From Halorhabdus rudnickae (GTDB lineage: Archaea; Halobacteriota; Halobacteria; Halobacteriales; Haloarculaceae): 64,000 bases of DNA. Position 1 is the first letter of the stretch. Each line of letters begins with the position of its first letter. Shown piece after piece: positions 53,944-63,327 of the stretch. A model generated the notes under the pieces. That model was not told the DNA's origin. It ran no database searches and was given only the letters and a program-made list of their open reading frames with translations. Both the position numbers and the translations under genes were made by a program. Where the stretch lies: assembly GCF_900880625.1 (NCBI RefSeq), contig NZ_CAAHFB010000001.1:930001-994000 (forward strand), in the 5' to 3' direction.

Positions 53944-54468
53944 ACAGATCCGTACTGGAGGCCGGCGTTTGTAGCTTGCGCCCGCGGTGGAACGAACGCG
54001 AGGCGGTTACGCCCGCCACTCTTGAGGAGGGCGTCGTTTCGTCCGGAAAACCGTACTCTACCGGGGATCAGTAGCCGTCGTCGACAGCGAGACTGCCAAT
54101 CGTAAACCATGATGGCGCACGGTATCGGAATGACTCACCCGAAAGGAGCCGAAGTTCGGTGCCAACCACGGGATCAATGATAAAATGAATTATAAATAAG
54201 AAGGAGTTTAACAATAATATTCAGATAGGTCATTCTTTCGAATCGACGTTTCGGTTATTTCCTACGTAGGCCCTAAATACCTATTTATTTTTACATTTTC
54301 GCCCACCTACGAACGGTGCGGGCACACATACCACGACCAGTTATGGTAATTCTTGCCGTATCAGATCGCTCTGATAAGTTTCATATCCCTGGGGGACAGA
54401 GCCCTCTAGATATGGCGAGCACCGAAAGCGTCCGGTGGCCGTCACCCTCCGGAAGGAGGTACTAACCA
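53944..54468. promoter_or_regulatory. AT-rich upstream region of pyk, no gene
   Basis: 525 bp between divergent trxB and pyk. The first 170 bp are GC-rich. Bases 54175-54300 are strikingly AT-rich and contain several TATA-like stretches (for example near 54185 and 54280). A possible TATA (ataagttt, 54374-54381) could serve pyk, whose ATG at 54469 is preceded by a strong ribosome-binding site (GGAGGT, about 54456-54461). No open frame is convincing. Confidence 0.4.
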
Positions 54469-56217
54469 ATGCGAAACGCCAAAATCGTCTGTACGCTCGG
54501 ACCTGCATCGGAGTCGAAAGAGGAGATCAAGGAGCTGGCCGAGGCCGGCATGGCAGTCGCACGCCTGAACGCCAGCCACGGTTCGCCGGAACACCGGCGC
54601 ACGATGATCGACCGCATCCGCGAGGTCGACGCGGAACTGGACAAGTCCGTCGCAGTCATGCACGACATCCCGGGGCCAGAAGTGCGGACCGCGGCGATCC
54701 GCGATCCGATCGAACTCGAGGCCGGCACGACGATACGATTCTACGAGGGCGACGACGCAACGCCCGAAGAAGTTGGGCTGTCCGTCGACATCTCCGTCGT
54801 GGAACCCGGCGACAACGTCCTGCTCGACGACGGCCGCATCGAGACGACAGTCGAGAAAGTCGAGGATGGCGACGTCTACGCCCACGTCGAGAACGGCGGC
54901 GAACTGGGTGCACGCAAGGGCGTCAACGTCCCCGGTGTGGAACTTGACCTTCCCTTCCCGACCGAGCAGGACCGAACGGAACTCAAAGTTGCCGCCGAGA
55001 AGGAAGTCGATCTCGTGGCGGCGAGTTTCGTCCGTGACGGCGACGACGTTCACAAGATCGCCGATTTCCTCGAGGAAGAAGGGACCGAAGTGCCGGTCGT
55101 CTCCAAGGTCGAGCGCAAGGGCGCCGTCGAGAACCTCGACAGCATCATCGAGGCATCCTACGGCGTGATGGTCGCTCGCGGGGACCTCGGCGTCGAGTTG
55201 CCCTTAGAGGAGGTTCCGTTGTATCAAAAGCGGATCATCCGGCAGTGTAACGAAGCGGGCGTCCCGGTCATCACGGCGACAGAGATGCTCGACTCCATGA
55301 AGGATTCCCGGCGGCCGACCCGTGCGGAGGCCTCTGACGTGGCCAACGCTATTTTCGATGGGACGGACGCAGTCATGCTCTCTGGCGAGACGGCCATCGG
55401 CGAACATCCGCCCCGCGTCGTCTCGACGATGGCCGACGTTGTGAACGAAGTCGAACAGAGCACGGAGTACATGGAGCTACGTGAGCAGCGAATCCCGGAC
55501 TCCGATCGGACCCGGACGGACGCACTGGCCCACGCGGCCCGGACGCTCTCGGAAGATATCGACGCAGAAGCGATCGTCGCGGCGAGCGAATCGGGATACA
55601 CGGCGCTGAAAGTCGCCAAATATCGGCCCTCTATCCCGATCATCGCCTCGACCCCCAGCGAACGCGTCCGCCGGCAGCTCGCTCTCTCGCGAGGAATCTA
55701 CCCGACAACGGCGCCGTTCACTACCCAGGGTGCGGACGCGATCATCCAGAACGCCGTCCAGTCTGCTCTGGATACCGGCGTCGCCGAGAGCGGGGACACC
55801 GTCGTCGTGGTCTCGGGAATGATGACTGAACTGGAAGGCGTAAACACCTCGAACATGCTGAAGGTCCACGTGGCCGCCGAGGCCATCGCCTCCGGCCAAC
55901 CCATCGTCGAGGGACTGGTAACCGGAGAACTCGTCAGGACGACCGACGGCGATCTCGGGAGCGTTCCCGAGGGCGCTATCCTCGCTGTCCCGGCCGAGTT
56001 CGACGGCGAACTCGCGGGCGATCCCGCCAAGCTCGCGGGCATCATTGACGGTCATGCCGACCGGCGCGGTCACGCTGCAGTCATCGGTCGCGAGCTGGGC
56101 ATCCCGACCGTGAGTGACGTCGCTATACCCGAGGACCTCGACGACGGGGCGACCGTGACACTCGACGCGGAACGTGGCGTCGTCTACAAGGGCCCTCTGG
56201 GTACCCGCGAGGACTGA
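54469..56217 (+). CDS. pyk: Pyruvate kinase with C-terminal PEP-utilising mobile domain
   Basis: 582 residues. AKIVCTLGPASES is the N-terminal signature. The active-site region includes VVSKVERKGAVENLDSI, VARGDLGVELP, TATEMLDSM and DAVMLSGETAIG. After the usual C-terminal allosteric domain comes an additional PpdK-like swivelling domain (about 480-582, EGAILAVPAEFDGEL and IIDGHADRRGHAAVIGRELGIPTV), typical of haloarchaeal and some bacterial enzymes. It makes ATP and pyruvate from PEP. Its leader holds a clear ribosome-binding site, so translation is not leaderless. A T-run terminator follows. Confidence 0.95.
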   Translation: MRNAKIVCTLGPASESKEEIKELAEAGMAVARLNASHGSPEHRRTMIDRIREVDAELDKSVAVMHDIPGPEVRTAAIRDPIELEAGTTIRFYEGDDATPEEVGLSVDISVVEPGDNVLLDDGRIETTVEKVEDGDVYAHVENGGELGARKGVNVPGVELDLPFPTEQDRTELKVAAEKEVDLVAASFVRDGDDVHKIADFLEEEGTEVPVVSKVERKGAVENLDSIIEASYGVMVARGDLGVELPLEEVPLYQKRIIRQCNEAGVPVITATEMLDSMKDSRRPTRAEASDVANAIFDGTDAVMLSGETAIGEHPPRVVSTMADVVNEVEQSTEYMELREQRIPDSDRTRTDALAHAARTLSEDIDAEAIVAASESGYTALKVAKYRPSIPIIASTPSERVRRQLALSRGIYPTTAPFTTQGADAIIQNAVQSALDTGVAESGDTVVVVSGMMTELEGVNTSNMLKVHVAAEAIASGQPIVEGLVTGELVRTTDGDLGSVPEGAILAVPAEFDGELAGDPAKLAGIIDGHADRRGHAAVIGRELGIPTVSDVAIPEDLDDGATVTLDAERGVVYKGPLGTRED

Positions 56218-56253
56218 GCGTCTCGTTTCTCGCTGACTCCGTTCACTGCGCCC

Positions 56254-56266
56254 GTTTTCGTTTTTT
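56254..56266 (+). terminator. T-rich terminator after pyk
   Basis: Two T-tracts, TTTTCG then TTTTTT (56261-56266), about 40 bp past the pyk stop, the strongest T-rich sequence in the gap. It fits an archaeal terminator. Confidence 0.5.
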
Positions 56267-56330
56267 GGGTCCGGACAACCGTCCACGTCGAACGTGACAA
56301 TCTGATAGTCCGGACGGATCCGAATATGTG

Positions 56331-56339
56331 CAGTTAAGT
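56331..56339 (+). promoter_or_regulatory. TATA box of the ROK glucokinase gene
   Basis: GTTAAGTA lies about 26-30 bp before the ATG at 56365, predicting a leaderless mRNA. Confidence 0.4.
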
Positions 56340-56364
56340 ACCGCACCGTCATCTGTCTGAGCAA

Positions 56365-57339
56365 ATGGGCGTATATGCTGGGATCGACATCGGTGCAACG
56401 TACACACGGGCGATCGTCGGCGACGAAACCGGCGAGGAACTGGGGCGAAACCGTCAGGAAACGCCTCAGGGACCGACCGGGACCGACGTCACGGAGGGGA
56501 TTTTGGACACGTTACGAGGTGCTGCCGACAATGCGGGCGTCGATCCGACCGAACTCACGGCTGTCGGAATCGGATCGGTCGGCCCGCTCAACCTTGCGGA
56601 AGGCGCCTTGGGGAGTCCGGCAAACCTCCCGGACACGATCGATAAGATCCCGCTCACTGGCCCGATCGGCAATCTGACCGAGACGGACGACGTCTATCTC
56701 CACAACGACGGGATTGCGGGCGTGATCGGCGAGCGCTTCCACAGCGATCGCAATCCAGACGACATGGCGTATGTGACAATCTCGACCGGGATCGGAGCCG
56801 GGGTCTGTGTCGACGGCCACGTTCTCAGCGGCTGTGACGGCAATGCGGCCGAGGTCGGACACATGACGCTGGATCCTGAGGGGACGATGACCTGTGGCTG
56901 TGGCCAAGATGGCCACTGGGAAGCCTACACGTCGGGCCAGAACATCCCGCGGTACGCCAAGGAGTTCTACCAGGCCGGCGACCGGGAGACGGACATGCCA
57001 GTCACGTCCCCCGACTTCACTGCCCCTGACCTCTTTGAGTATGCCGGCGAAGACGAGTTTGCCGACGCATTCATCGATCGCCTCGCGACGTTCAACGCGA
57101 TGGGCGTCGCCAACGTCGTCCAGGCCTACGCACCGCTGGTGATCTACCTCGGCGGCGCAGTCGCCGAGAACAACCCCGAACTGGTCGTCGAGAAGATCCG
57201 CGAGCGTCTCCCAGACATGGTGTTCGGCAACATCCCCGAGATCAAGCTTACGACGTTGGGCGACGACGTCGTCTTGAAAGGGGCCCTCGCCAGCGCCCTC
57301 ACACAGGGTACAGGCGATCGCGAGAAGCTCCGAGAGTGA
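56365..57339 (+). CDS. glk: ROK-family glucokinase
   Basis: 324 residues. YAGIDIGATYTRAIVGD is the ATP phosphate loop, the HNDG segment (LHNDGIAGVIGE) holds the catalytic Asp, and the zinc motif CGCGQDGHWEAYTSG is near the middle. ISTGIGAG follows in the substrate lobe. The likely reaction is ATP-dependent phosphorylation of glucose; other hexoses are possible for ROK kinases. With pyk just upstream and a GH13 enzyme at 25 kb, it indicates internal glucan use. The gene is followed by an Orc1/Cdc6-like gene on the other strand. Confidence 0.85.
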   Translation: MGVYAGIDIGATYTRAIVGDETGEELGRNRQETPQGPTGTDVTEGILDTLRGAADNAGVDPTELTAVGIGSVGPLNLAEGALGSPANLPDTIDKIPLTGPIGNLTETDDVYLHNDGIAGVIGERFHSDRNPDDMAYVTISTGIGAGVCVDGHVLSGCDGNAAEVGHMTLDPEGTMTCGCGQDGHWEAYTSGQNIPRYAKEFYQAGDRETDMPVTSPDFTAPDLFEYAGEDEFADAFIDRLATFNAMGVANVVQAYAPLVIYLGGAVAENNPELVVEKIRERLPDMVFGNIPEIKLTTLGDDVVLKGALASALTQGTGDREKLRE

Positions 57340-57433
57340 CTGCCGATCTCCTCGCAGGGCCAGCCGTCACTGAAAGGCGCGAGTGTCTCACTCACGGAGG
57401 CGTTGTCAGGTCGACATCCCCACCGGACGATCA

Positions 57434-58606
57434 CTAGTTGTCGGCCTGGATATCGTACAGCTCCCGGAACACCAGCGTTGGAAACTGTGGTTCGAGGCGG
57501 CTCGGCGGGCGACCGTGACCGGTTGTCCGTTCGGCGGTGACCCGATCGAATACATCGGCGTCTGCGAGTTCATAGAGGATTCGCTTGACGGTCCCGACCG
57601 AGAGATCAACCCACTCCGAGTCTGCAATCGCCTCCGTGGTCGCGGTGACGGAGAATCGTTGATCGTCGTCGAGTTCCAAAAACGCCCGCAACACACGCTG
57701 TCGGTTCGACGGGAGCGCCAGGACGACGCCGAGGGACGTGCCGTCCCTTGGGACGGCATCGATACCCGCTGCGACGTCGTCGTTTCGGATCTCCTGGGCA
57801 CCGGCTTCGTTTGCGGTGACTGCCGCACTGAACAGTGCTGCCAGTGCGTCGTGTGCGTTCCCACCCGCCCAGGCAGCGATCCGCCTGGTCTGATCGTATG
57901 CGAGGGCGTCCTGTGCGAGTCCGGACGAGCCGCGAGTCATCAGAACGTCGATCAACACCTGTTGGCCGTATCCGGGAATCTCGATTTCGGCGATGTCTCC
58001 CACCTCGTCGACATCGCTCGGCGGGGTCCGACCGACCAAGACGGTCGAGAGCGGCCCGTCCAGAGCCTTTAGCGATGATCTGACGGCCGTCGGCGAGAAC
58101 CCGAATTCATCCGCGTGATCAACCGCGATCACTGTTCCGACAGATTCGGAAAGCGCCGACCGGAGTCGCGAGGTGAGCTCATCGGTACTGATTCCCCGCG
58201 TAGGAGCGTCTACGTCGGTTACGCCGTCGTGGACGTGACGATACAGCTGGAACTCGCTGTCGACCTCACGACCGTTCACGTAGACGAACCGCGGGAGTTC
58301 GACGCTCTGGGCCCGTGTCGTCGTCTGGATAGCCGTCCGTGGTTGGGTGGCAGGCGTCTCCAGTCGGGAAAACAGCGCGGTGAGGACGGCCGACTTGCCA
58401 CTGCCTGGCGGCCCCCAAACGTAGACGTCCGACGGGAGTGACCCGTCGAAAGCGGGATTGAGATGGTCGAGGACGCGTTCGATGATCGGACCGCGGCCGA
58501 TCGGTTCGGCGACGTGAGCGGTTGGGTTGACGCGGTCGTAGTCGAGGACGAGCGTCTGGTTCGCCCCGCGTCGCCGGCGCCGTCTGATCCGTGTATCGAT
58601 GTCCAT
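57434..58606 (-). CDS. Divergent Orc1/Cdc6-like AAA+ ATPase
   Basis: 390 residues. Walker A is GPPGSGKS at 65-72. The Walker B region reads VIAVDHADEF, not the usual DE-D form. A sensor-rich lid follows, and the C-terminal 90 residues look like a winged helix (QRVLRAFLELDDD to GHGRPPSRLE). The basic N-terminus (RIRRRRRRG) is typical of Orc1/Cdc6. The long upstream frame is read through a pseudogene. Main-origin Cdc6 proteins usually sit beside an origin with ORB repeats; I see none here, so this is likely one of the accessory Cdc6 paralogues. It may act in repair or element maintenance. Confidence 0.7.
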   Translation of the reverse strand: MDIDTRIRRRRRRGANQTLVLDYDRVNPTAHVAEPIGRGPIIERVLDHLNPAFDGSLPSDVYVWGPPGSGKSAVLTALFSRLETPATQPRTAIQTTTRAQSVELPRFVYVNGREVDSEFQLYRHVHDGVTDVDAPTRGISTDELTSRLRSALSESVGTVIAVDHADEFGFSPTAVRSSLKALDGPLSTVLVGRTPPSDVDEVGDIAEIEIPGYGQQVLIDVLMTRGSSGLAQDALAYDQTRRIAAWAGGNAHDALAALFSAAVTANEAGAQEIRNDDVAAGIDAVPRDGTSLGVVLALPSNRQRVLRAFLELDDDQRFSVTATTEAIADSEWVDLSVGTVKRILYELADADVFDRVTAERTTGHGRPPSRLEPQFPTLVFRELYDIQADN

Positions 58607-58683
58607 AAATCGGTACGCCGTTGCCGTATCTTTTCGGACCCCCGATAAAAACCGCTCCGGTTTGATGGGCGATCGGGGCACCC

Positions 58684-59435
58684 TCAGAGACCCAGATAGC
58701 CCGTGTTCGGGAAGAGTCCAGCCAGATAGAGTACGCCAGCCAGTGCTGTCACGATGGCAATAGCTATCGCCGGCGGGTCGATGTGGGCCCCTGAGTGGGA
58801 ATAGAGAACGCGCTAGGTGCATTCCCGACCAGACCTCAAGAGTCCCGAAGCCACCGGCGGTAAGTAATACCACCGGTTGCCTGCCGAATACCGGCATCGC
58901 GAGTACCGCACCCACTGACCCGAGAGGGTGATGTGGTGTGTGACGGGAATTTTCTCGACACCAAGGTTGAGAAGGAAGACTCATCGCGGCGATGGGGTAT
59001 CCAAGGAACATTTCTCCCGTTCGAGACAGATGAAGTCACCGAGAACATCGCTGAGGAGGCCGATCGCGGCAACGACTCAAGCGAAGACGATATGAAGGCC
59101 AGTCACTCTGCCGAACCCGATTGTCCCTGTGACGTCGGTCGAGATGTCACCATAGCTGATTTCGAGACTGCAAAGATTTCCTTCGAGGACCGCCAGAACC
59201 TCATCGAAGAAGCCGACAAGCCAGTGAAGACGAACCCGGGCAAGGGCCCCAGGGCCGCGCCGAAAGCCACATCCGCGAAAGCAGTGATGAGGGGGACGCC
59301 GAACCCCTTGATGCATTCATCAATCGACTCACGCGTTGCAACGCGACCAGCGTTGCCACCATCGTCTAGGCCCCGCCTCACATCGGCGATGCCGTCGTCG
59401 AGAATACCCTAGAACTGGTCGTTGTTATCATTCAT
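58684..59435 (-). pseudogene. Decayed duplicate of the glycerol-locus membrane protein
   Basis: Read on the minus strand, pieces match the intact protein encoded at 60647-61786. From 59435: MNDNNDQF then TAG (59409-59411), then FGAALGPLPGFVFTG, then GTIGFGRVTGLHIVFA in a shifted frame. After a gap of several hundred bases come LGVEKIPVTHHITLSG, a further shifted stretch, and finally AHIDPPAIAIAIVTALAGV with a stop at 58684. It spans 752 bp against 1140 in the intact gene, so about one third is deleted. The stop, frameshifts and deletion make it dead. Confidence 0.75.
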
Positions 59436-59754
59436 CGGCGACTGACAGATATAGTGGGAAGAAATGTTCCGAAATGAGGATCACGACGCCTGGTGAAGAT
59501 TGTGTCTTGAAAAGAGCGCGCGCCAGTGCACTCACGGACTGGACCGGCCACCGTCGAAAGCCCACGGACCGAATTGGGAGTATGAGGGAATGCGTTCTGC
59601 GTTTTTACCTCCAAACCACCTGTGGTTTCTGGACTGTATTGCGATTGTTGTCAGTCATGGTTGAAACTGCCGTCAACCGAGTTTGAGACGACTGATGGCC
59701 GTTTACCAGATTTCTGACAATAGTATTATATATTTTCGTATATAATGCTTGTGT
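59436..59754. other. AT-rich stretch, no gene
   Basis: About 320 bp with no defensible protein gene in either direction. Its right end holds the TATA region (TATTATATATTTTCG, 59724-59738) of the small zinc-finger gene, placed about 26 bp before that gene's start. Confidence 0.45.
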
Positions 59755-59943
59755 ATGTCGCACACACCAGATGATCCAGAACAGTACGTCTGTGAGAGTT
59801 GCCAGATTACCCACGTCGGGACACCGATACACGAACCCGGGACGGACTTCGCAGAGCACGATTACGAGCCCCCGGATGCGTGTGGGGCTTGCGGAGGAAC
59901 GTCGTTCGTCCGGATCGAAGAGTGGGCCCACCACCACGAGTGA
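59755..59943 (+). CDS. Small zinc-ribbon protein
   Basis: 62 residues with two CxxC pairs: C13/C16 (CESC) and C43/C46 (CGAC), the latter followed by Gly-Gly, the typical zinc-ribbon knuckle. Acidic residues and three terminal histidines fill the rest. Haloarchaea encode many such micro-proteins, a few of which affect swarming and biofilm growth; the role of this one is unknown. The TATA box at about -26 predicts a leaderless mRNA. I chose the ATG at 59755 over an in-frame TTG two codons upstream. Confidence 0.75.
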   Translation: MSHTPDDPEQYVCESCQITHVGTPIHEPGTDFAEHDYEPPDACGACGGTSFVRIEEWAHHHE

Positions 59944-60093
59944 GTGAATCGAGCGGCGAGAGATTGTTGGTCGTGTCAGCAGTGCATCCGACTTGGTTTG
60001 GGACACAGCGGTACTTTGAGGAGTCCTGCAGCCAACTGATAAGGCCAGCACCCAAACCGCCTGCCCGTCGGCAGTAACTGACTTTCCCGCCTG

Positions 60094-60104
60094 AAATATA
60101 TATG
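60094..60104 (+). promoter_or_regulatory. TATA box of the small membrane protein gene
   Basis: AAATATATATG, centred about 28 bp before the ATG at 60129, a strong archaeal TATA sequence in leaderless position. Confidence 0.55.
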
Positions 60105-60128
60105 TGCAGCGTGCACTTCTAACGGGTA

Positions 60129-60530
60129 ATGGCCGATCAATCAGTAGATGAAGCGTTGCAGAAGGCCGACCGCTGGAGTAAGGTCATCGCATTGGGAGTT
60201 GCCATCGCGGGGTACGTGGTTGCCTCACAGGTGACGGCAAACCCACAGTTCAACGCAACGATCGCAGCGTTTGGCGGGATCGGGGTCCGGATCTACGTGC
60301 CGTATCACGTCAGCGTCTTCGGTTCCATCTCCGAGAAGGTTCCAAGTCAGGCCCATTCGGAGACGGGCAACTATCACCACGGAGCCGTAGGCGCCGGGCT
60401 AATCGTCGGTTCGACTAGTGCACTCGTCGTCATGGCAGTACTGACTGAGTACTACGCGGCCCTGGTGGCTGGCGTTGTCATCGCCACCGGCACGTTCCTG
60501 GCCCTGCGGGCCTATCTCCCCGGCAAGTGA
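60129..60530 (+). CDS. Membrane protein of unknown family
   Basis: 133 residues. A short charged N-terminal helix (DEALQKADRWSK) precedes four hydrophobic segments (about 18-35, 38-55, 83-103, 107-127). A polar loop holds HSETGNYHHG. I do not recognise the family. It is transcribed convergently toward the putative glycerol transporter. A strong TATA box suggests it is well expressed. Confidence 0.7.
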   Translation: MADQSVDEALQKADRWSKVIALGVAIAGYVVASQVTANPQFNATIAAFGGIGVRIYVPYHVSVFGSISEKVPSQAHSETGNYHHGAVGAGLIVGSTSALVVMAVLTEYYAALVAGVVIATGTFLALRAYLPGK

Positions 60531-60646
60531 CTGATCTGCGGGAGATCGCAAACGGCTATGCCGTGTCCTAAGCTTCCAACAGTGCTATTCCGTCGGCTGG
60601 ACGTGGACAGCCAAAACGGTCAAACCGCGAGAAAAACGATTCCGCC

Positions 60647-61786
60647 TTAGAAGGCGGCGCCGGGGACCCAGACTGCAGTCGCAAACACGCCCGCGATCGC
60701 CAGCACTGCTATGATCGAGTGCGTGATAAATATTGAGAAGGCCGGTGGGTCCACGTGAGTGCTACCGTGAGCGTAGAATATCCGCTGGAGGACTTCGCCA
60801 AGTAGCGCGCCCAACAGGCCAAAGAGTGCGGCGGCGACCATGCCAACCCATGGATCAGCACCCATCAGGATGGCGTCGACACCGCTTGGATTCATCGTGA
60901 CTGCTAAGTACGCGGTAGCAGCCGGCAGCGTCATGTGGTGGGTGACTGGGATCCGATCGACACCGAGGTTCAAGAACAGCAACGTCGCTGCGCTGATCCC
61001 GAACCCGATAAACGGATTCCCGGTCTGCAATGCAGCGTAGCCAGCCGCTGCCCCGGCGACGAGGCCAATACTAGCGACGTGGGACCACTTGTACATGTTG
61101 GGGAGCCAGGGTTCGACCGCGAGCATGTCCGTCGGTTCCTTCTCGCCGTCACCGAACGGCACTTCGCCTTCCGAACGCATCTCGCCGCGCTCGAACGGCC
61201 CCATGTCGAAGAATCCATCCGTCTTCTCGCTGAGGATACCGACCACAGGATAGCCGAAAACGATCCGGTGGAGGAACGCGCTCCCGACGACCGTGATCGC
61301 GATAGGGTCTGTCGGCACAGCGAGGTTACGGAGGGTCTGTTCCATGAGAATACCGAACATACCGAAGGCAGCCCCAACAGCAAGAATGTCCGGGCGAGAC
61401 CCAAGTGCGAAATTGATGTCTTTGCCGTTGTGGTAGTCGAACCCTGATTCCATCAACCCCTGCTTGGCGGCGTAGGCGGCCGCCGCCGCGCCGCCTGCAA
61501 AGGAGATGTGAGGGCCGAATACGGGGCCGAACCCGAGGCCTGTGCCAACACCGAGAGCGGCGTCACCGCCAAAGACGCCAGCAAGGACGAGAAAGCCTGT
61601 GAAGGCAAACGCCGGCAGCGCGCCCAGTGCCGCACCGAACGCGCCACCAGCGGCAGCACCGATCCAGATTTCGGGCTGGCTGAGCACGTTGATGACTGCA
61701 TCGATCGTGCCGGCCTGCCAACTCTGGAGGAACACGTCCCCATTTGCCAACAGTGCTGCCCCACTGTCAAGGAGTGCTGCACCCAT
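60647..61786 (-). CDS. Putative glycerol transporter / GlpK-linked membrane protein
   Basis: 379 residues with about eight to ten hydrophobic segments. Repeated small-residue blocks (GAAAGGAFGAALGALPAF, GAAAGYAAL) and a cytosolic loop KEPTDMLAVEPWLPNMYKW mark it. In Haloferax volcanii a membrane protein gene linked to glpK and the GlpABC operon was proposed to carry glycerol; this gene has the same context. The reaction has not been shown. I chose the ATG at 61786 because GAGGAGGAG, a strong ribosome-binding site, lies just upstream and the glpK stop is only 2 bp away. A wrecked second copy lies at 58684-59435. Confidence 0.72.
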   Translation of the reverse strand: MGAALLDSGAALLANGDVFLQSWQAGTIDAVINVLSQPEIWIGAAAGGAFGAALGALPAFAFTGFLVLAGVFGGDAALGVGTGLGFGPVFGPHISFAGGAAAAAYAAKQGLMESGFDYHNGKDINFALGSRPDILAVGAAFGMFGILMEQTLRNLAVPTDPIAITVVGSAFLHRIVFGYPVVGILSEKTDGFFDMGPFERGEMRSEGEVPFGDGEKEPTDMLAVEPWLPNMYKWSHVASIGLVAGAAAGYAALQTGNPFIGFGISAATLLFLNLGVDRIPVTHHMTLPAATAYLAVTMNPSGVDAILMGADPWVGMVAAALFGLLGALLGEVLQRIFYAHGSTHVDPPAFSIFITHSIIAVLAIAGVFATAVWVPGAAF

Positions 61787-61788
61787 CG

Positions 61789-63327
61789 TTACTCCTCCTC
61801 GTCTTGTGCCCACTCGAGCGAGCGCTCAACGGCGTCGTCCCAGCGGTCATACATTTTGTCGGCCTCTGCCGCGTCGATCTCGGGAGTGAACTCGCGGTCG
61901 ATCTGCCAGTTGTCCCGAAGTTTGTCCACACTTTCCCAGTAGCCGACGGCAAGCCCGGCGGCGTAGGCCGAGCCAAGCGCCGTCGTCTCGTCAACCTCCG
62001 GACGAGCGATGTCGGTTTGGATGATGTCGCTCTGGAGTTGGGTCAGGAAGTTGTTCTTGACGGCACCGCCGTCGACGCGTAGCGTGGTCGTCTCGATGCC
62101 GGAGTCGGCTTCCATCGCCTCGGCGACGTCCCGAGTCTGATACGCGATCGACTCGAGGGTCGCACGAACGATGTGTTCCTTTTTCGTCCCGCGAGTCATG
62201 CCGACGATGGTCCCGCGTGCACGGCCGTCCCAGTGTGGGGCGCCGAGTCCAGTAAAGGCTGGCACCATGTAGACGTCGTCTGTCGAGTCGACTGAACTCG
62301 CGAGATCTGCCGTCTGTGCAGCATTGTTGATCAGATCCACGTCCTCGAGCCACTCGATGGCGGCACCGGTGATAAAGATCGATCCTTCGAGCGCGTACTG
62401 GACGGGTTCGCCTGACATCTGGAAGCCAACCGTGGTCAGGAGTCCGTGTTCGGACTCGACCGCTTCCGTCCCGGTGTTCATCAGATAGAACGAGCCAGTT
62501 CCGTAGGTGTTCTTTGCGTCACCCTCATCGAAACACGTCTGTCCGAACAGCGCGGCTTGCTGGTCACCGAGTGCCCCGGCGACGGGGATTTCGGCACCGA
62601 GGAACCCGTCCGGATCAGTGTAGCCGTAGTAGTTCTCGTCGGAGGATGGGCGGACCTCCGGGAGCATGGCCTCGGGAACGTCGAACTCCTCGAGGAGCTC
62701 CTGATCCCACTCCATGTCGTGAATGTTGTACAACATGGTCCGGGACGCGTTCGTCACGTCCGTGATGTGGTTCCCTGTGAGATTGTAGATGACCCAGCTA
62801 TCGGGGGTCCCCATACACAACTCCCCGGCTTTGGCCCGGTCATGTACGTCTTGTGCACGGGACGCTTGCATCTTGAGGGGTTCTGCGTTCTCAAGGAGCC
62901 ACTCCGTCTTCGTCGCCGAGAAGTACGCGTCAGCTTCGAGTCCCGTTTTCCCGCGGATCCACTCGACTTTGTCTTCGTCCTGTAACTGCTCGACGCGGTC
63001 GGTCGTCCGCCGATCCTGCCAGACGATGGCATTATGGATGGGCCTCCCGTTCTCTTTGTCCCAAATAATCGTCGTCTCACGTTGGTTCGTAATGCCGATT
63101 CCTTCTAGTTGTTCTGGATCGATCGACTCCGCTTCAAGCGCCTCAAGAACAACCTGTTTCGTATTCTCCCAAATCTCCATCGGATCGTGTTCGACCCAGC
63201 CGGGCTCGGGGTAAATCTGTTCGTGTGTTTCGTACGCATTCGCGACGACCTGTCCATCGTGGTCGAAGACCATGAACCGAGTGCCAGTCGTTCCCTGGTC
63301 GATTGCGCCAATATAGGTGTCCGTCAT
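61789..63327 (-). CDS. glpK: Glycerol kinase
   Basis: 512 residues of the FGGY sugar-kinase family. GAIDQGTTGTRFM is the phosphate loop, GITNQRETTIIWD and NAIVWQDRRT form the substrate site, and FTGLGAPHWDGRARG and LRVDGGAVKNNFL belong to the second domain. It makes sn-glycerol-3-phosphate from glycerol, the main carbon source released by halophilic algae. It is co-transcribed with the putative transporter downstream and divergent from glpA. Confidence 0.95.
   Translation of the reverse strand: MTDTYIGAIDQGTTGTRFMVFDHDGQVVANAYETHEQIYPEPGWVEHDPMEIWENTKQVVLEALEAESIDPEQLEGIGITNQRETTIIWDKENGRPIHNAIVWQDRRTTDRVEQLQDEDKVEWIRGKTGLEADAYFSATKTEWLLENAEPLKMQASRAQDVHDRAKAGELCMGTPDSWVIYNLTGNHITDVTNASRTMLYNIHDMEWDQELLEEFDVPEAMLPEVRPSSDENYYGYTDPDGFLGAEIPVAGALGDQQAALFGQTCFDEGDAKNTYGTGSFYLMNTGTEAVESEHGLLTTVGFQMSGEPVQYALEGSIFITGAAIEWLEDVDLINNAAQTADLASSVDSTDDVYMVPAFTGLGAPHWDGRARGTIVGMTRGTKKEHIVRATLESIAYQTRDVAEAMEADSGIETTTLRVDGGAVKNNFLTQLQSDIIQTDIARPEVDETTALGSAYAAGLAVGYWESVDKLRDNWQIDREFTPEIDAAEADKMYDRWDDAVERSLEWAQDEEE

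Noticed and set aside
57340-58683. Replication origin next to the Orc1/Cdc6-like gene
   Set aside because: No ORB-type inverted repeats or long AT-rich unwinding region found by eye on either flank.
59336-59686. Plus-strand frame of about 116 codons
   Set aside because: Basic composition, no motif, and it overlaps the minus-strand pseudogene remnants that align to a known neighbour.
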